Below, in pieces: positions 32,441-44,275 of a DNA stretch of 64,000 nucleotides. Numbering within the stretch: the stretch's first letter is position 1; the number at the start of each line of letters is the position of its first letter. Under the pieces are notes generated by a model. It saw only the letters and a list, made by a program, of their open reading frames with translations. It was not told where the DNA came from and ran no database searches. This stretch comes from Phocoena phocoena. Its lineage: Eukaryota > Chordata > Mammalia > Artiodactyla > Phocoenidae. The stretch covers positions 62,419,464-62,483,463 of the forward strand of contig NC_089224.1 in NCBI RefSeq assembly GCF_963924675.1. The letters are read 5' to 3'. The translations under genes and the position numbers were made by a program.

Positions 32441-33304
32441 TTTCATATTTAATTTGTCACGTTATGATCCATTACTCAGATTAATTTTTTGATGTCAAAT
32501 TATCCCAGATTTGACCCACAGGAGCCCGTCCAACTGGTATCTGTGTCCTTTTAGTGTATCCCCTTCATTCCGTGAATGATCCCTTACTCTCTGGTATAAG
32601 AAGATGCTCTAGTTCATTTTGTACTTTGCCTTCCCCAGCCCTAGAATCAGCCATTTTCCCACGAAGCCCCAGTTCCTCTTAGGAGAAAATGTTATTTAGA
32701 AACTAAGAGTTGATCTCTAAGGTATGCTCGCTGCTTTTGGGGTTTCACTGCTCCAAACCCCTCTCAGTGGACTGAGCTAGAGGATACATGTAGGTTTCTG
32801 TGTACCTACACACACACTTATATGTATGTGATTTTCTGTATTATCTGTGTTTATCCATCCACCCATGTGTCAAAAACCATGACTTTATAGAGATACTTTT
32901 ACCCCATTCCAACTCCATAAGTTTGAGTGTTCTGCGTTTCCACATTTGTAACTCCCTCCTCTGAGAGTAAGAAATCTGATTTCTGTTATCAGTAAGAGCG
33001 TTACCTATGTGATGAAACCCTGTGTAAAACCAGTCTTCCATCTACCACCACTGTTCTCTCCCCTGTGTTTGCCCTTCTCACCACACTCAAGTTCTAATAC
33101 ACACCCATTTCTTCTTGGCCCTAGCTACTGGTTTTTGGATTGAATTGGTCAGGAAGGGAAGGGGGACAAGATGAGAAGGAGGAGAAAGCTGTTTTTCTCT
33201 TTTGACTTATAATTTAGTGAATTATACTAATAGGTTTTTCTAATATTGACTCATCCTTGGACTTTTGCAATGTGCCCTGCTTTGATTTCTCTACTCTCTC
33301 ATTT
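32441..33304. other. Weakly repeat-like, no gene seen
   Basis: May continue the old LINE at its left edge. Otherwise AT-rich single-copy sequence. Confidence 0.35.
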
Positions 33305-33322
33305 AAGATTTCTTGATAAGTT

Positions 33323-33763
33323 TTTTTTTAACATTTTAATTTTATTGGAATATAGTTGATTTGCCATGTTGTGTTAGTTTCAGGTGTACAGCAAAGTGAT
33401 TCAGTTACACATATACACATATTCATTCTTTTTTAGATTCTTTTCTTATATAGGTTATCACAGAATATTGAGTAGCGTTCCCTGTGCTATACAGTAGGTC
33501 CTTGTCGGTTATCTATCTTATGTATAGTAGTGTGTGTCTGTTCATCCTAAACTCCTGATTTATCCCTCCCACGTTTCGCTTTTGGTAACTGTAAGTTTTC
33601 AATATCCGTAAGTCTGTTGCTGTTTTGTAAATAAGTTCATTTGTATCTTTTTTTAAAAATTAGATTCCACATATGAGTGAGATCATATGATATTCATCAT
33701 TCTGTGTCTGACTTTCTGCAACATGGATTGACCTAGAGATTATCATACTAAGTGAAGTAAGTC
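33323..33763 (-). mobile_element. L1 with 5' inversion (twin priming), main part minus strand
   Basis: 33323 to about 33714 is a reversed L1 3' UTR and end of ORF2 ('tttgccatgttgtgttag', 'cctgtgctatacagtaggtc', 'attccacatatgagtgag', 'ctgtgtctgacttt'). From about 33717 to 33763 the L1 text runs forward instead ('gcaacatggattgacctag', 'tatcatactaagtgaag'). The two pieces are adjacent in the L1, so the 5' part is inverted. The 18-bp target duplication aagatttcttgataagtt (33305-33322) is repeated with one change at 33764-33781, bracketing both parts as a single insertion. Confidence 0.9.
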
Positions 33764-33781
33764 AAGGTTTCTTGATAAGTT

Positions 33782-35177
33782 AATTTATTTTGCCCATCTG
33801 AAAAAGCCTTGACATGCTAGAAATTTTCTTAGACATTCCCTTAATTTCATTCTCTTTGATTTCTACAGGGGGAATACATGGCTTTCTCCTCACTTCTTTG
33901 CATTTTTCCAGTGCCTTTGGAAGTACCACCAGAATGATGGCTGCATTTTCAGTGGTGGAAATTATTGCTGTGTCTCAGAAGCAAGGAATCACAGGATATC
34001 TGCTTTCCAGCGGTGATATATGACTCTCATAAATGAAAGCCACACCATCATATATAACACCCTAATGAGTTTTTTTCATAGAGACAGAACAGAGATTCCT
34101 AATGTTTCTTGGAACTTCCCAAAAAACAGGGAAAGAAAAAAAATTCAACTACATGCCTGTTTGTTAGCCCAGCATTGGAAGGGAGCAGCCTTAAAGAATA
34201 ATTGGTGAGTAAACCCACACCAATACCACTATCCTTCATCTCCTTCAGATCAGCCTCACGCAAAAGAATTTGTTGGAGCCCACAATCTTCTTTTAAGCCA
34301 AGAAGATTAATTGAAAAGATAAATATGCTTTGCGAAGCACTTGTATTTTGAGGAGAGATGGAATTGGGGAAGTGCCACGTAGACGTCTATCATTCTACAA
34401 ATCATAATTATTGTCAGTGACCTGAAACCTGGAGCATGTTATGTGGGTTAAATAATGTCCATAGTTTTGCTCTCCGGGAATGGTTTCGTTCCCCACCTGA
34501 TCTTTACCACACTGCCTTGAGTCTTTTAGGCCTAAAGTACATAAGTTGCTTATATTTATCTGGGTAGTTGGTTAATTTGGGAGATAACCACCTTGCAGGT
34601 ATGATTTTCTTCTGCTGACAGAGAACAAAGCCTGGATTCTTATCCTTTTTATGTTTCATTATTCATGCTTTCTTCCTCATCTCCTGCCAACCCTCCTACC
34701 AGTTCTGTTTAAAGAAGATATTATTTATTATATATGTATGTAGATTCCTCCAGAAAGATCTAGCTATGCCCAGGTTTGCTTGTGTGAATACACATATACC
34801 CACAGTGTAAGTGTACTTCAGTATGTTTTTTTTTCCCTTGACCAGGTCGCTCCTAAGAAACCATTAATATAACAAAAGCTGTCAAAACATATGAAGGAAG
34901 AAAGGATGGTACTTTTTGATTATGAGGTATGAATTTATTTTTGCATGAACACTTGACCACTGGGGAACTGTGCCTTCCTGTGAAATGCATGCTCCAGCCA
35001 TGCCGTTGGCTCTGGTGACCCCCAGAGAGGGTAATCCAATTATCCAGGTAAAGAAATGTCTGAAAACAAAGAATAAATAGCAGTTATATTTTGGAATTAA
35101 GCTCATTCATACAACTGGTAGGTCACATTCATTTCAGAAGTACATCAATTAGAATACTGTGTGAGGCTGTGATTAAA
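33782..35177. other. Single-copy DNA, no gene seen
   Basis: No repeat is recognised. Short frames only, none with a recognisable domain. Confidence 0.4.
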
Positions 35178-35300
35178 ACATTCATTCATTTGTTCATTCA
35201 ACAAATATTTATTGAGAGCCTTCCATGCGCTAGACACTGTCCTAGGTGCTGGGGGTGTATTAATAAGCAAAGACAAACATGGTCCTTGCTGGTAAATTTA
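35178..35300 (-). mobile_element. L2 LINE 3' end, minus strand
   Basis: 'ttcattcaacaaatatttat', 'tgagagccttccatgcgc', 'gacactgtcctaggtgctg' and 'gacaaacatggtccttgc': clear reversed L2 terminus. A 131-codon plus-strand frame (35091-35486) runs through it and is not a gene. Confidence 0.8.
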
Positions 35301-35963
35301 ACAACTGGTTTTCCAGAAACAAAAGCCCTGTCTTTTGAGTATTTGCCAGTTTCAAGGTCTCCATATTCTGCATTACCCGGCACAGAGTCAGAACTCAAAC
35401 ATGGCAACCATCGTCATCACCTTTCTGTCTCGATCATAATTCTCATCAGTATTATGTATGATGATTGTGCTTTAACAACATACTAAAAAGAAACTCACGA
35501 TCTACGGAGGTAAATGTCCAAGACTTGTGTTCAGGAGTGTGTGAGTGTGTGCGTATAAAGGTAAAGAAAAGCAGAGAAGGGTCTGAAAGGATGCACACTG
35601 GATTTGGTATGGTTACCTCAAAAAGATGTGGGATTGAGTGGAAGTTAACTATCAAAGTGGGACTTCTTTTCTTTTACTAAAAATCTGTACAGTTTGAATT
35701 TTCATGAGTATGGATTAATTTTATAATTTTTAAAGAAAATTTGCACTGTCCAAGTTAAACAAGCATAGCTCTCTCACATGATGGCAGTCCAACAGTGACC
35801 AAATGCCTAGTAGTAGATAAAGGGCGGTTATTATGGGAGAGTCAGGTACCATAATATATGAATCATTGTAGATGGAGTCATCGTTAAATGATTGTTAGGT
35901 GGTTTTCCTGGTGAAAAGTGACTTCAGCTGTTGACAGAAGATGAAATAGAATCAAGACACTTG
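35301..35963. other. Single-copy DNA, no gene seen
   Basis: Nothing recognised. Confidence 0.4.
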
Positions 35964-35968
35964 ACAAG

Positions 35969-36508
35969 TGTTCCAGTTGCTGTAGAACAAACCACTCCAA
36001 AACAGCAACTTAAAATAATGACAGTGTTTATTTTGCTCACAGATTTGCAGGTGGGGTGGGTGGGGACATTTTGTCCCTTCTCTAGTTGGCATAAAGTGGG
36101 GTGACTGGCGGGCGGAAGGTGGAATCATCTGAAGGGCACTCACTCACGTGTCTGGTGGTTGATGCTGACTGTTGGCCGGGACCAACATGGGGCCGTGGCT
36201 GGAACACCTACCTGTGGCCCTTCATACGGCCGCTCATCTTCCCCACAGTATGGTGGCTGGGTTCCAGAGGTGAGTGTCCCAAGAGAGAGCCGGGTGGAAG
36301 CTGTATCAGCTTTTATGACCTAACCTTGAAAGTCACACAGCATCACTTTCTTCACATTCTCTTGCTCAAGGTAGTCGCGAAGCATTGCCCAGGTGCCGAG
36401 AGAGGAAAACTGGACTCTACCTCTGGATGGGTAAGTAGCAAGTTCTACAGGAACATGTGGGACTGGGAATACTAACGTGGCCATTTTTGGAAAATACAAC
36501 CTGCCCCA
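35969..36508 (+). mobile_element. MaLR-type solo LTR (MLT1 group)
   Basis: Starts 'tgttccagttgctgtagaac', has 'tgtttattttgctcacag', 'agtcacacagcatcacttt', 'ggactctacctctggatggg' and 'gtggccatttttgg', and ends in CA at 36508. The flanks acaag (35964-35968) and ataag (36509-36513) form a 5-bp target duplication with one change. The 124-codon frame inside (36101-36475) is LTR sequence and not a gene. Confidence 0.75.
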
Positions 36509-36513
36509 ATAAG

Positions 36514-37024
36514 TCCTCTCCTTTCTGATGTGGTCTGTACTACATATCTACAGAGCAAATATGGGAAATTGCCCAGATCCTCTTGGCTGCCCTGCTGCAT
36601 GTAAGTATACTACAGTTTCACCTTTACTCCAAAAACCATATTCGTGCGTTGTGAAAGCTGTAAATTCTTATGTGAGAAACAAAAAGAATTTTAGTATTAG
36701 AAGATCATATTTCCCACGCTTAGCACAACCATGGTTTTTAAAACAATTTCCCTGTGTGCTGTCAAATTTGCCTTAACCTAAAAGGGAGATTGACACATTA
36801 CAGGCATGGTGAAAGTCTACCTTTATTGGTTGGACCCGGGAAGCTGGTGGGTTTGTATTATTTTTATCTCTGAGCTTACTTGTCACATACAACAAAAGAT
36901 AGAGCACAGAGGAGAGATTCATGAAAATGAATGGTTTGCAATGGAATTTCAAATATTCTTCTTAAATGCACATTGGTGTTATTACCTACCAGCCACGCTA
37001 TTCAAGACTATGTTAAGTCTGTTT
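36514..37024. other. Single-copy DNA, no gene seen
   Basis: Frames of 82 and 97 codons. The second runs into the SINE. Nothing recognised. Confidence 0.4.
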
Positions 37025-37313
37025 ATTTTTAAAATTTTATTTTATTTATTTTTGGCTGCGTTGGGTCTTCGTTGCTGCGCACGGGCTTTCTCTAGTTGAG
37101 GTGAGCGGGGGCTACTCTTCATTGCAGTGCGCGGGCTTCTCGTTGCGGTGGCTTCTCTTGTTGCGGAGCACGGGCCCTAGGCGCGCGGGCTTCAGTACTT
37201 GTGGCACACGGGCTTAGTTGCTCCGCAGCACGTGGGGTCTTCCTGGATGGACCAGGTCTCTAACCCGTGTCTGGCAGGCAGATTCTTAACCACTGCACCA
37301 CCAAGGAAGTCCC
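37025..37313 (-). mobile_element. CHR-1-like SINE (long form), minus strand
   Basis: Reversed CHR with the long-form region ('ggctgcgttgggtcttcg', 'agcgggggctactcttcat'), then 'gttgctccgcagcacgtgg', a decayed box B area with a small gap ('ccaggtctctaacccgtg') and the head 'ccaccaaggaagtccc'. More divergent than the CHR-2 copies. Possible degenerate target duplication: aagtctgttta at the left and aaggctctgtt at the right. Confidence 0.88.
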
Positions 37314-38119
37314 AAGGCTCTGTTGTTTAATATGTTGAGAGTCAGATGCATTTCTCATTTTTTGTTAAGGTTTGAGTCAACTTACTCATTTGTATCCCTA
37401 GTGTCCTTGGTTCCCACTAGGGCATGTGCATAGAAAACATATTTACATAGACTGGCACTTAGAGAATTGTCAGAAAACATCCAATTAATGGAGTCTACTA
37501 AGTTCAAATCTCCTTTTACTTTACGGTATGAATTATTATCCCCAAATCAGCTGTAAATTAGATCTGCAGGGATTCTAGTTTTTAAAAACTCTATTACTGT
37601 TAATTTTTATTTCTTTGAACATAACCAAGTTCTTTCCTCATTGCAGATGTGGTCATCATGTAACCAAAGTCTTAAAAACGAAGCTCTTTTGGCGATTGAC
37701 ATGTGAAACAAACAAAAAAGAAAAAAACCAGACTTTCACATTGCCTTTTAAAGTGTGAAAAACAGCTTGTATTCATGGTTGGGTAAATCAGTCAAATTGA
37801 ATTTTAACAAAGTTTTGCCTCCTAATATTTTCTTGTTTAGACTCAAGACAGCCATAAGACATTTCGTTTTAGCTCAGTCCACATTTTATTCTTCAGAAAT
37901 TTGTTAAAGATTTGAAACTTTCTCCAGTCTGTTCTCTCCCACCTCTACAGCGCCAAAGTAACAAAAGGAGCAAGGTCAGTGCCTGTATCTTCCCTGAAAC
38001 AGCATAAATGGAATTCAAATATTGTGAGCCCAGATTCTTATGTTCATTGATGTATCCTTGTAAAGAACATTTACTGATATGTCCAGCTCAGACAATTATG
38101 CGAACCATTAGCCAAGACA
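37314..38119. other. Single-copy DNA, no gene seen
   Basis: Nothing recognised. Confidence 0.4.
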
Positions 38120-38295
38120 ATAAACATGGCTGTTCTTCAGCTCACCTGGGGGAGCTTTTATAAAATACTGATTCTTTGTTCCACTCCCCAAAGACGTTGG
38201 CTCACAGGCCGAGTATGAGGCCAAGGAATCTATACTCTACAAAAGTCCCTCTTATGATTCTGGGTGTCAGCCCATGGTGGGAATGACAATTTGCT
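38120..38295. mobile_element. hAT-Charlie MER-type DNA transposon remnant
   Basis: 'ctcacctgggggagctttta', 'tgattctttgttccactccc', 'gaggccaaggaatctatac' follow the same hAT-type short element as at 28918. Ends lost. Confidence 0.55.
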
Positions 38296-40307
38296 AACTT
38301 TTGAAGTAAGATGTTTTGCCTTGATAGGGTTTTTATAGCTCAAAACAAAGTGATATTATGTTTGAATTTCTATCATTGTTACATTTTACAATAGGAATCC
38401 AGGCTTTATCTAAACTTTCATATATTGACTTTACAGTAGAAGCTACAGCTTTATTAAAAAAAGGAGGGGGAGATTTAGTTCATAACTCTCATCATTATTT
38501 CCGTCTCTAGTTTTGTATTTGGGCTGAAATATATTTTATATGTAAATAATGTTATATATAATAATAATGATTACTATCATTATCTGGTAAAATTTTTCTT
38601 TTACATCCTTTAGGCTCCTCTAGCTGGAACTCATGAAGTAAATGAAGAACTACAAACAATTTATTATGGTTAGAGGATATGAATGGGGCATGCCTCATAA
38701 AAGTGGAAATTTTTGTATAGAGCCACAAAGGATACCTAAGATTTCTACAGATAGAGGAAACAGAATAAGCAAAGGCACAGATGCTTGAACTTGCCTGGCA
38801 CATTCAAGGATGTAGGTAAGTGTAGCCAGCGTACGAGATAATGGGAGATATCCATGGCTTAAAATAGTCAATCTTCAGCAGTGGGGGCAAAGAATTCTGT
38901 CTCGGTTCTATTTCCAATTGTCTGGAGTGGCTTTTTGAAAAAGTGTGTTAAGATGGATTCTGAGGATGCATCTGGCTCTGAGGTTGATTAGGGATCAGCT
39001 ATGGCCAGAAGACCGGGCAGCAGAAAATCAGTGTATTTTCTATTCCTAGTCTACACGCTGTACCTTTTGGGCATGTATTCTTGATCTTAGCGTTTTTTTC
39101 CGCACTTTCTCTTAATTTGGTATATACATTCAATGTCTTTGTCCTGCTTTTAATTCTCCCTGTGGTATCTTAGATTATATGTTGATCTTTGAGGGGTTCG
39201 TGAAATACTGATCCTTTGAGAAAGGTGTTTTGCCTTTGGCTGCCCTTCTAACCCTATGGGTGGGCACTGTGAGTGGACTTTGCTGGAACATATTGAAGTG
39301 GTGAGAACCGGATGACTACAACCCAGTGTTCGCTTCTGAATTCCTGAATCAGCGATCGAGTCAAAGGGTGACTGATGAGCTGTTAAGCTGATTTGCTGCA
39401 TTTATGGATTTCCATTGAAAAGCTGATGGGGCACAGACATATGTTTCTCCAGAAGAAAAAGAGCTAACGTAGAAATTAGGTCCTACTTCAGTTTTACCAA
39501 GAAAAGTTTACACTGATTGTCAAAGCACCTGTATTATTATACATGTAAATATTGATTGACATAATCAATTTACCAGTTTTCAGAAACAAATCTGAATACT
39601 GTACATGCTGCAAGGAAATTTTAAAATGCATATTTCTTCAAAACTGTAATTTCTGTGAAAGCTCTTTTTGTTCCCACTTTTTTTGGTTATATCTAGCAGT
39701 CTCATTTGGACAAACTATATAGGCTCTTCATTAATACTACTTGAAGACTTTATATTTAATTAGCATGTGTCTTCACTTCTAAGGCTTTCTTGGGGCCACA
39801 TTTTAACACTCTAAAATCGGGCTATGTGCATTGTAATCCCTGTGAACGTTTCGTGTCGCATTTTCCGTGTCTTTTCCTTCTCTGGCCTCCCCATACCAAA
39901 AAGCTGTTAATAAATCTAGGCTGCTTCTTGGCTATTTTAGAATCCAGGAAGTGTGGAAAGTGCATGCGTGGAGGATGGATGACTTTCTTTGATTTTGCCA
40001 AAAGGAGAGAATGAGAACTTGATAAATAAGGCAGAAGAAGAATTGCTTTGACTGGAGATTTCGAAACCAGCTCTCCTCTTCCCCTGCATTTTGAATGGGG
40101 CTCCGTGAACATCTGAAAGCTGGAAGTGGGTCATGACTTTTTCTGCAGTGTCTTAAAGGAGCAAAAAAATGATGGATCAGCTGCTTATAATCACTTTATT
40201 TCCAGTATTATAAAATTGGTTTAGTAAGCTAATGACGTCAATCATTGCTGGTGCTAGACGGAACATTTTTACCTAGAGATTAAAAACCTTCGAAAGTTAA
40301 GTCTTTT
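38296..40307. other. Long single-copy stretch, no gene seen
   Basis: About 2 kb with no repeat recognised, the longest such block in the window. Open frames of 74-96 codons at 39790-40134 overlap on opposite strands and show no recognisable domain. An A/T tract near 38534-38580 is simple sequence. Confidence 0.4.
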
Positions 40308-40520
40308 CTAAAAATGTTTATATTGGAGTACAGTTGATTAACAATGTTGTGTTAGTTTCATAGTTTCAGGTGTACAGCACAGTGATTCAGTTATACATGT
40401 ATCCATTCTTTTTCTAATTCTTTCCCCTTTTAGGTTATTACAGAAGATTGAGCAGAGCCCCCTGTGCTGTACAGCAGGTCCTTGTTGGTTTTCTACGTTA
40501 TATACAGCAGTGTGTATATG
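40308..40520 (-). mobile_element. L1 3' UTR fragment 1 of 3, minus strand
   Basis: 'acaatgttgtgttagtttc', 'ggtgtacagcacagtgattc', 'ctgtgctgtacagcaggtc', 'acagcagtgtgtatatg': reversed L1 3' UTR, cut at about 40520. Confidence 0.9.
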
Positions 40521-40700
40521 CTCTGCCCCTCTGTCTCCTGCATACCCACTGCCACTGTCCAGACTTCCCGCATCCTTCTCCGGGACACTTCAGGTAATGC
40601 CTGTGTTCATTCACTATCTTGCAGAGAATGTTCTTCCTCTTCTTCCTCCAATATTCTTCATTCAGGTGAGCTCACCAGTTTTCAGAAAAACAGGTATGAT
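40521..40700. other. Unassigned 180 bp between L1 fragments
   Basis: CT-rich, not L1 3' UTR text. No identified family. Confidence 0.4.
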
Positions 40701-41268
40701 CTTTATTTAAATATAGTTGATTTGTAATGATGTGTTAGTTTCAGGTACACAGAAAAGTGATTCAGATATATAGATAGATTCTTTTATAGATTCTTTTCCA
40801 TTATAGGTTATTATAAGATATCGAGTATAGTTCCCTGTGCTATGCAGTAGGTCCCTGTTTGTTATGTATTTTATATATAGTAGTGTGTATATTTTAATCC
40901 CAAACTCCAATTTATCCCTCCCCCCTACTTTTCCTCTTTGGTAACCATAAATTTGTTTATCTAAGTCTGTGAATCTGTTTCTGTTTCATAAATAAGTTCA
41001 TTTGTACCATTTTTTTAGATTCCACATATAAGCGGTATCATATATTTGTCTTTCTCTGTCTGACTTACTTCACGTAGTATGATAATCTCCAGGTCCATCC
41101 ATGTTGCTGCAAATGGCATTATTTCATTCTTTTCTATGGATGAGTAGTATTCCATTGTGTGTATGTACCACATCTTCCATTCATCTGTTGGTGGACACTG
41201 AGGCTGCTTCCAGGTCTTGGCTATTGTAAATAGTGCTTCAGTGAACATTTGGGGTGCGTGTATCTTTT
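40701..41268 (-). mobile_element. L1 fragment 2 of 3, minus strand (3' UTR and ORF2 C-terminus)
   Basis: Reversed 3' UTR ('tgatgtgttagtttcaggt', 'agttccctgtgctatgcag', 'ccacatataagcggtatc') then the end of ORF2. A 77-codon minus frame (41015-41248) encodes the usual tail (FTIAKTWKQPQCPPTDEW, then YIHTMEYYSSIEKNE). Cut off where the third fragment begins. Confidence 0.92.
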
Positions 41269-42405
41269 CTTTTTTGAATTTTATTTTATACAGCAGGTTC
41301 TTATTACTTATCTATTTTATACATCTTAGTGTATATAGGTCAATCCTAATCTCCCAGTTCATCCCACCACCACCACCCACCGCCCCTGCTTTCTCCCCTT
41401 GGTGTCCATACATTTGTTCTCCACATCTGTGTCTCTGTTTCTACCTTGCAAACTGGTTCATCTGTACCATTTTTCTAGATTCCAGATATATGTGTTAGCA
41501 TACGGTATTTGTTTTTCTCTTTCTGACTTATGACAGTCTCTAGGTCCATCCACATCTCTACAACTGACCCAGTTTCATTCCTTTTTATGGCTGATTAATA
41601 TTCCATTGTATATATGTGCCACATCTTCTTTATCTATTCATCTGTCAATGGACAATTAGGTTGCTCCCATGACGTGGCTGTTGTAAATAGTGCTGCTATG
41701 AACATAGGTGTGCTTGTATCTTTTCAAATTATAGTTTTGTCTGGGTATATGCCCAGGAGTGGGATTGCTGGGGCATATGGTAATTCTATTTTTAGTCTTT
41801 TAAGGAACCTCCATACTGTTCTCCATAGTGGCTGTATCAATCTACATTCCCACCAACAGTGCAAGAGGGTTCCCTTTTCTCCACACCCTCTCCAGCATTT
41901 ATTGTGTGTAGATTTTTTGATGATGGCCATTCTGACCTGTGTGAGGTGGTACCTCCTTGTAACTTTGATTTGCGTTCCTCTAATGATTAGTGATGTTGAG
42001 AATCTAGCCATCTGTATGTCTTCTCTGGAGAAATGTCTATTTAGGTTTTCAGCCCATTTTTTGATTGGGTTGTTTGGTTTTTTGATATTGAGCTGCATGA
42101 GCGGCTCGTAAATTTTGGAGATTAATTCCTCGTCGGTTGTTTTGTGAATATTTTCTCCCATGCTGTAGGTTGTTTTCTCGTTTTGTTTATGGTTTCCTTT
42201 ACTGTGCAAAAGCTTTTGAGTTTAATTAGGTTCCATTTGTTTATTTTTGTTTTTATTTCCATTACTCTAGGTTGCTGCAATTTATGGCAGAGTGTTCTGC
42301 CTCTGTTTTCCTCTAAGAGTTTTAGAGTATCAGGTCTTACATTTAGGTCTGTAATCCATTTGGAGGTTATTTTTGTGTATGGTGTCACAGAATGTTCTAG
42401 TTTCA
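41269..42405 (-). mobile_element. L1 fragment 3 of 3, minus strand (other 3' UTR type and ORF2)
   Basis: Its 3' UTR differs from fragments 1 and 2 ('acagcaggttcttattac', 'cttagtgtatataggtc', 'cccttggtgtccatacat'). ORF2 then reads in two minus-strand frames, 41724-42209 (161 codons, including [18 protein letters not shown] and [14 protein letters not shown]) and 42122-42388, which overlap but are in different phases, so there is a frameshift. The ORF2 text resembles the endonuclease-distal C-terminal part of the protein. It is 5' truncated near 42405 and cannot move. Confidence 0.93.
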
Positions 42406-42634
42406 GGGACTTTTAAAGGTTGTCCCATCCTGCCATATCCTGTAAAAACCTTCTTCCAGCTTTAGGTCCAGAGTTCTGCTTGGTCATTCCTCAGCCTCAT
42501 GAATATGGGAAGTTCTTAGACACTTCCTGCCCCATGACTTCTGACCTTAGAGCAGCAGCCTTTCAGCCAAGTTAAATTTTCTAGTTGCCATAGACAGATA
42601 AGTTGCTTAATGCTCAGCAAGGCAGAGGAGATAT
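42406..42634. other. Unassigned spacer
   Basis: No recognised exon or repeat. Confidence 0.4.
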
Positions 42635-42721
42635 TTGGGGGTCAGACAGACTGCAGTTCAAGCCTCAATTCTGCCGTGTCTTAGCTGTGTGACTGGTCAG
42701 GTTACTCAACCTCTCTGAGCC
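42635..42721 (+). mobile_element. MIR SINE remnant (5' half)
   Basis: 'agactgcagttcaagcctc', 'tcttagctgtgtgactgg', 'caggttactcaacctctctgag': strong MIR core. Confidence 0.8.
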
Positions 42722-42880
42722 TTATTCATTTATTCACATCATTCCAAAAGTCATCAGCATACGGGAGGCTTGCGCATCTAGAAAGCACCAGCACTAGCCT
42801 GGATGCTGCGTGTATGTTGCTAAACAAAACGGACATATGGTTCCTGCTCTCTAAGAGCTTAGCTCAGGAGGATACTTGGG
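42722..42880 (-). mobile_element. L2 LINE 3' end, minus strand
   Basis: 'ttcatttattcacatcattcc', 'cctggatgctgcgtgtatg', 'aacaaaacggacatatggtt', 'cctgctctctaagagctta': reversed L2 end, directly after a MIR. A second small piece ('cctaggcaatggggatggg') lies near 43150-43175. Confidence 0.55.
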
Positions 42881-43859
42881 AATGAGTTGCCAGTGACACT
42901 CCAGAGCGTAAGTTCTCCGGTAGGTTAGCCCAGGCTTGGAAATGCAGGCAAAACTTCTGGAGAAATTACAGCAAAGCTGAAATGCGAAGAATCACTCGGG
43001 GTAGTCAGGTGGTGAGGAATAATCACGAGTGCCTTAACTTTCTTCCCTGTAAGGTGGGGACACACCTACGTAGAGACCATGCATCTAACACACCAGAACT
43101 GTGCCTGGCAGGTCAATCTTGGGCCAGAAAACATGCAGTGAATAGGTACCATCCTAGGCAATGGGGATGGGAAAATGAGTAGGTTGCTGTCTCTGGGCTC
43201 CTGGGTCTTAGAGGCTTGAGGTCTACCTCTAGCTGCATAGGGCTGCCTCTATTACCGCTCTTGTCCCACTGTATATTGTACTTGCCTGTTGTCATGTCTG
43301 AGTCTTGAGACCATGAGCTTAGTGAGGCCAGGAATGCTTCTCTCTTATCCACTGTCATATCTTCAACGCTGAGCAGTTCCTAGTGGACCTTCGCTCTTCT
43401 TATCCACCGTGGCTGATGTGGTAGGTTCCCTGTCGCCCCTTACCTTTTCAGCTGCTCTCCCCACTGCTTTTATTTGCCTGAAGGTTTGCTCTGGCCCATG
43501 AGGGCCACTCAGCTCACTAGTAGGGGAGGGAAGCTGGGAGTGCAGGAGAATTAAGGCCCACCCCAGCTGCTCTCAGCAGCTTGGGATAGAGCTGGTGTAT
43601 AAATAACTCAGCTCCTAGGCCCTGGAATGACTCTGAGACATGTCTTCTACACTGGCTCCAAGTCCCCCGTGGAGGATTTACATCTAGTTACCTCATAACA
43701 ATAACTCGATTGATAAGTTACCCTCCCTTCCTTTCCCCACTTCCTTACCAGTGATTCCTGGGATTTTCACAACTCCCAAAGAGAGCACTTACACTTGAAT
43801 CCTTGTCTCAAGGTCTACTCAGGCATCCAGATCTCTATCGTATGTTTAGGGAATTCTGC
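42881..43859. other. Mostly single-copy, with small L2-like pieces
   Basis: Reversed L2-like text near 43150-43180 and forward L2-like text near 43300-43385 ('gagaccatgagcttagtgagg', 'cttatccactgtcatatc'). No gene. Confidence 0.4.
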
Positions 43860-44275
43860 CTATAAAGAGCCCGTCTCCCATGACAGGAATGGAGAATGTC
43901 AGATACACTTGTGGCCAGGGTTGGGCACATGACCTGGGCATTAGATGTACCCATCTCCACACTCTCTAAATGGGAAGCTAATGTCATGAAGAAGTAGGAG
44001 ATGCCCAGATTTGATTCTGTTGACAGATGGTAGCTGAATGGCACCTTGCAGCATCCGGTGTTGCTGGCACACATGGCACGACCCACGACATCGAGCATGG
44101 CTTCCCCCACACGGTGTCGCCTGGAGATTTTCGAGCACTGTTCTTTCCCTTGTAGTCTCGGAGCTGGGTTCTGGGGTCCTCTCGGAGATTCTTTGATCTC
44201 TCCAATAGCTTTCGTGGTAAAATCCTTTCCTGCCAACATGTCAAGGGTGATTTCTGTAGCTTGTAACTAAGAATG
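43860..44275. mobile_element. Possible old LTR-like repeat
   Basis: 'cgtctcccatgacaggaat', 'cctggagattttcgagcac', 'aagggtgatttctgtagc' and 'ttgtaactaagaatggtgtc' resemble the end of an old LTR-type repeat. Two overlapping 134-codon minus-strand frames occur here in different phases. They look like chance frames in GC-rich sequence. Confidence 0.3.

Noticed and set aside
36101..36475. 124-codon frame, plus strand
   Set aside because: Lies wholly inside the MaLR-type LTR at 35969-36508.
41614..42416. 165-codon plus-strand frame at 41614-42111 and others antisense to L1
   Set aside because: The strand opposite is L1 ORF2 in its true orientation. The plus-strand frame is its antisense shadow.
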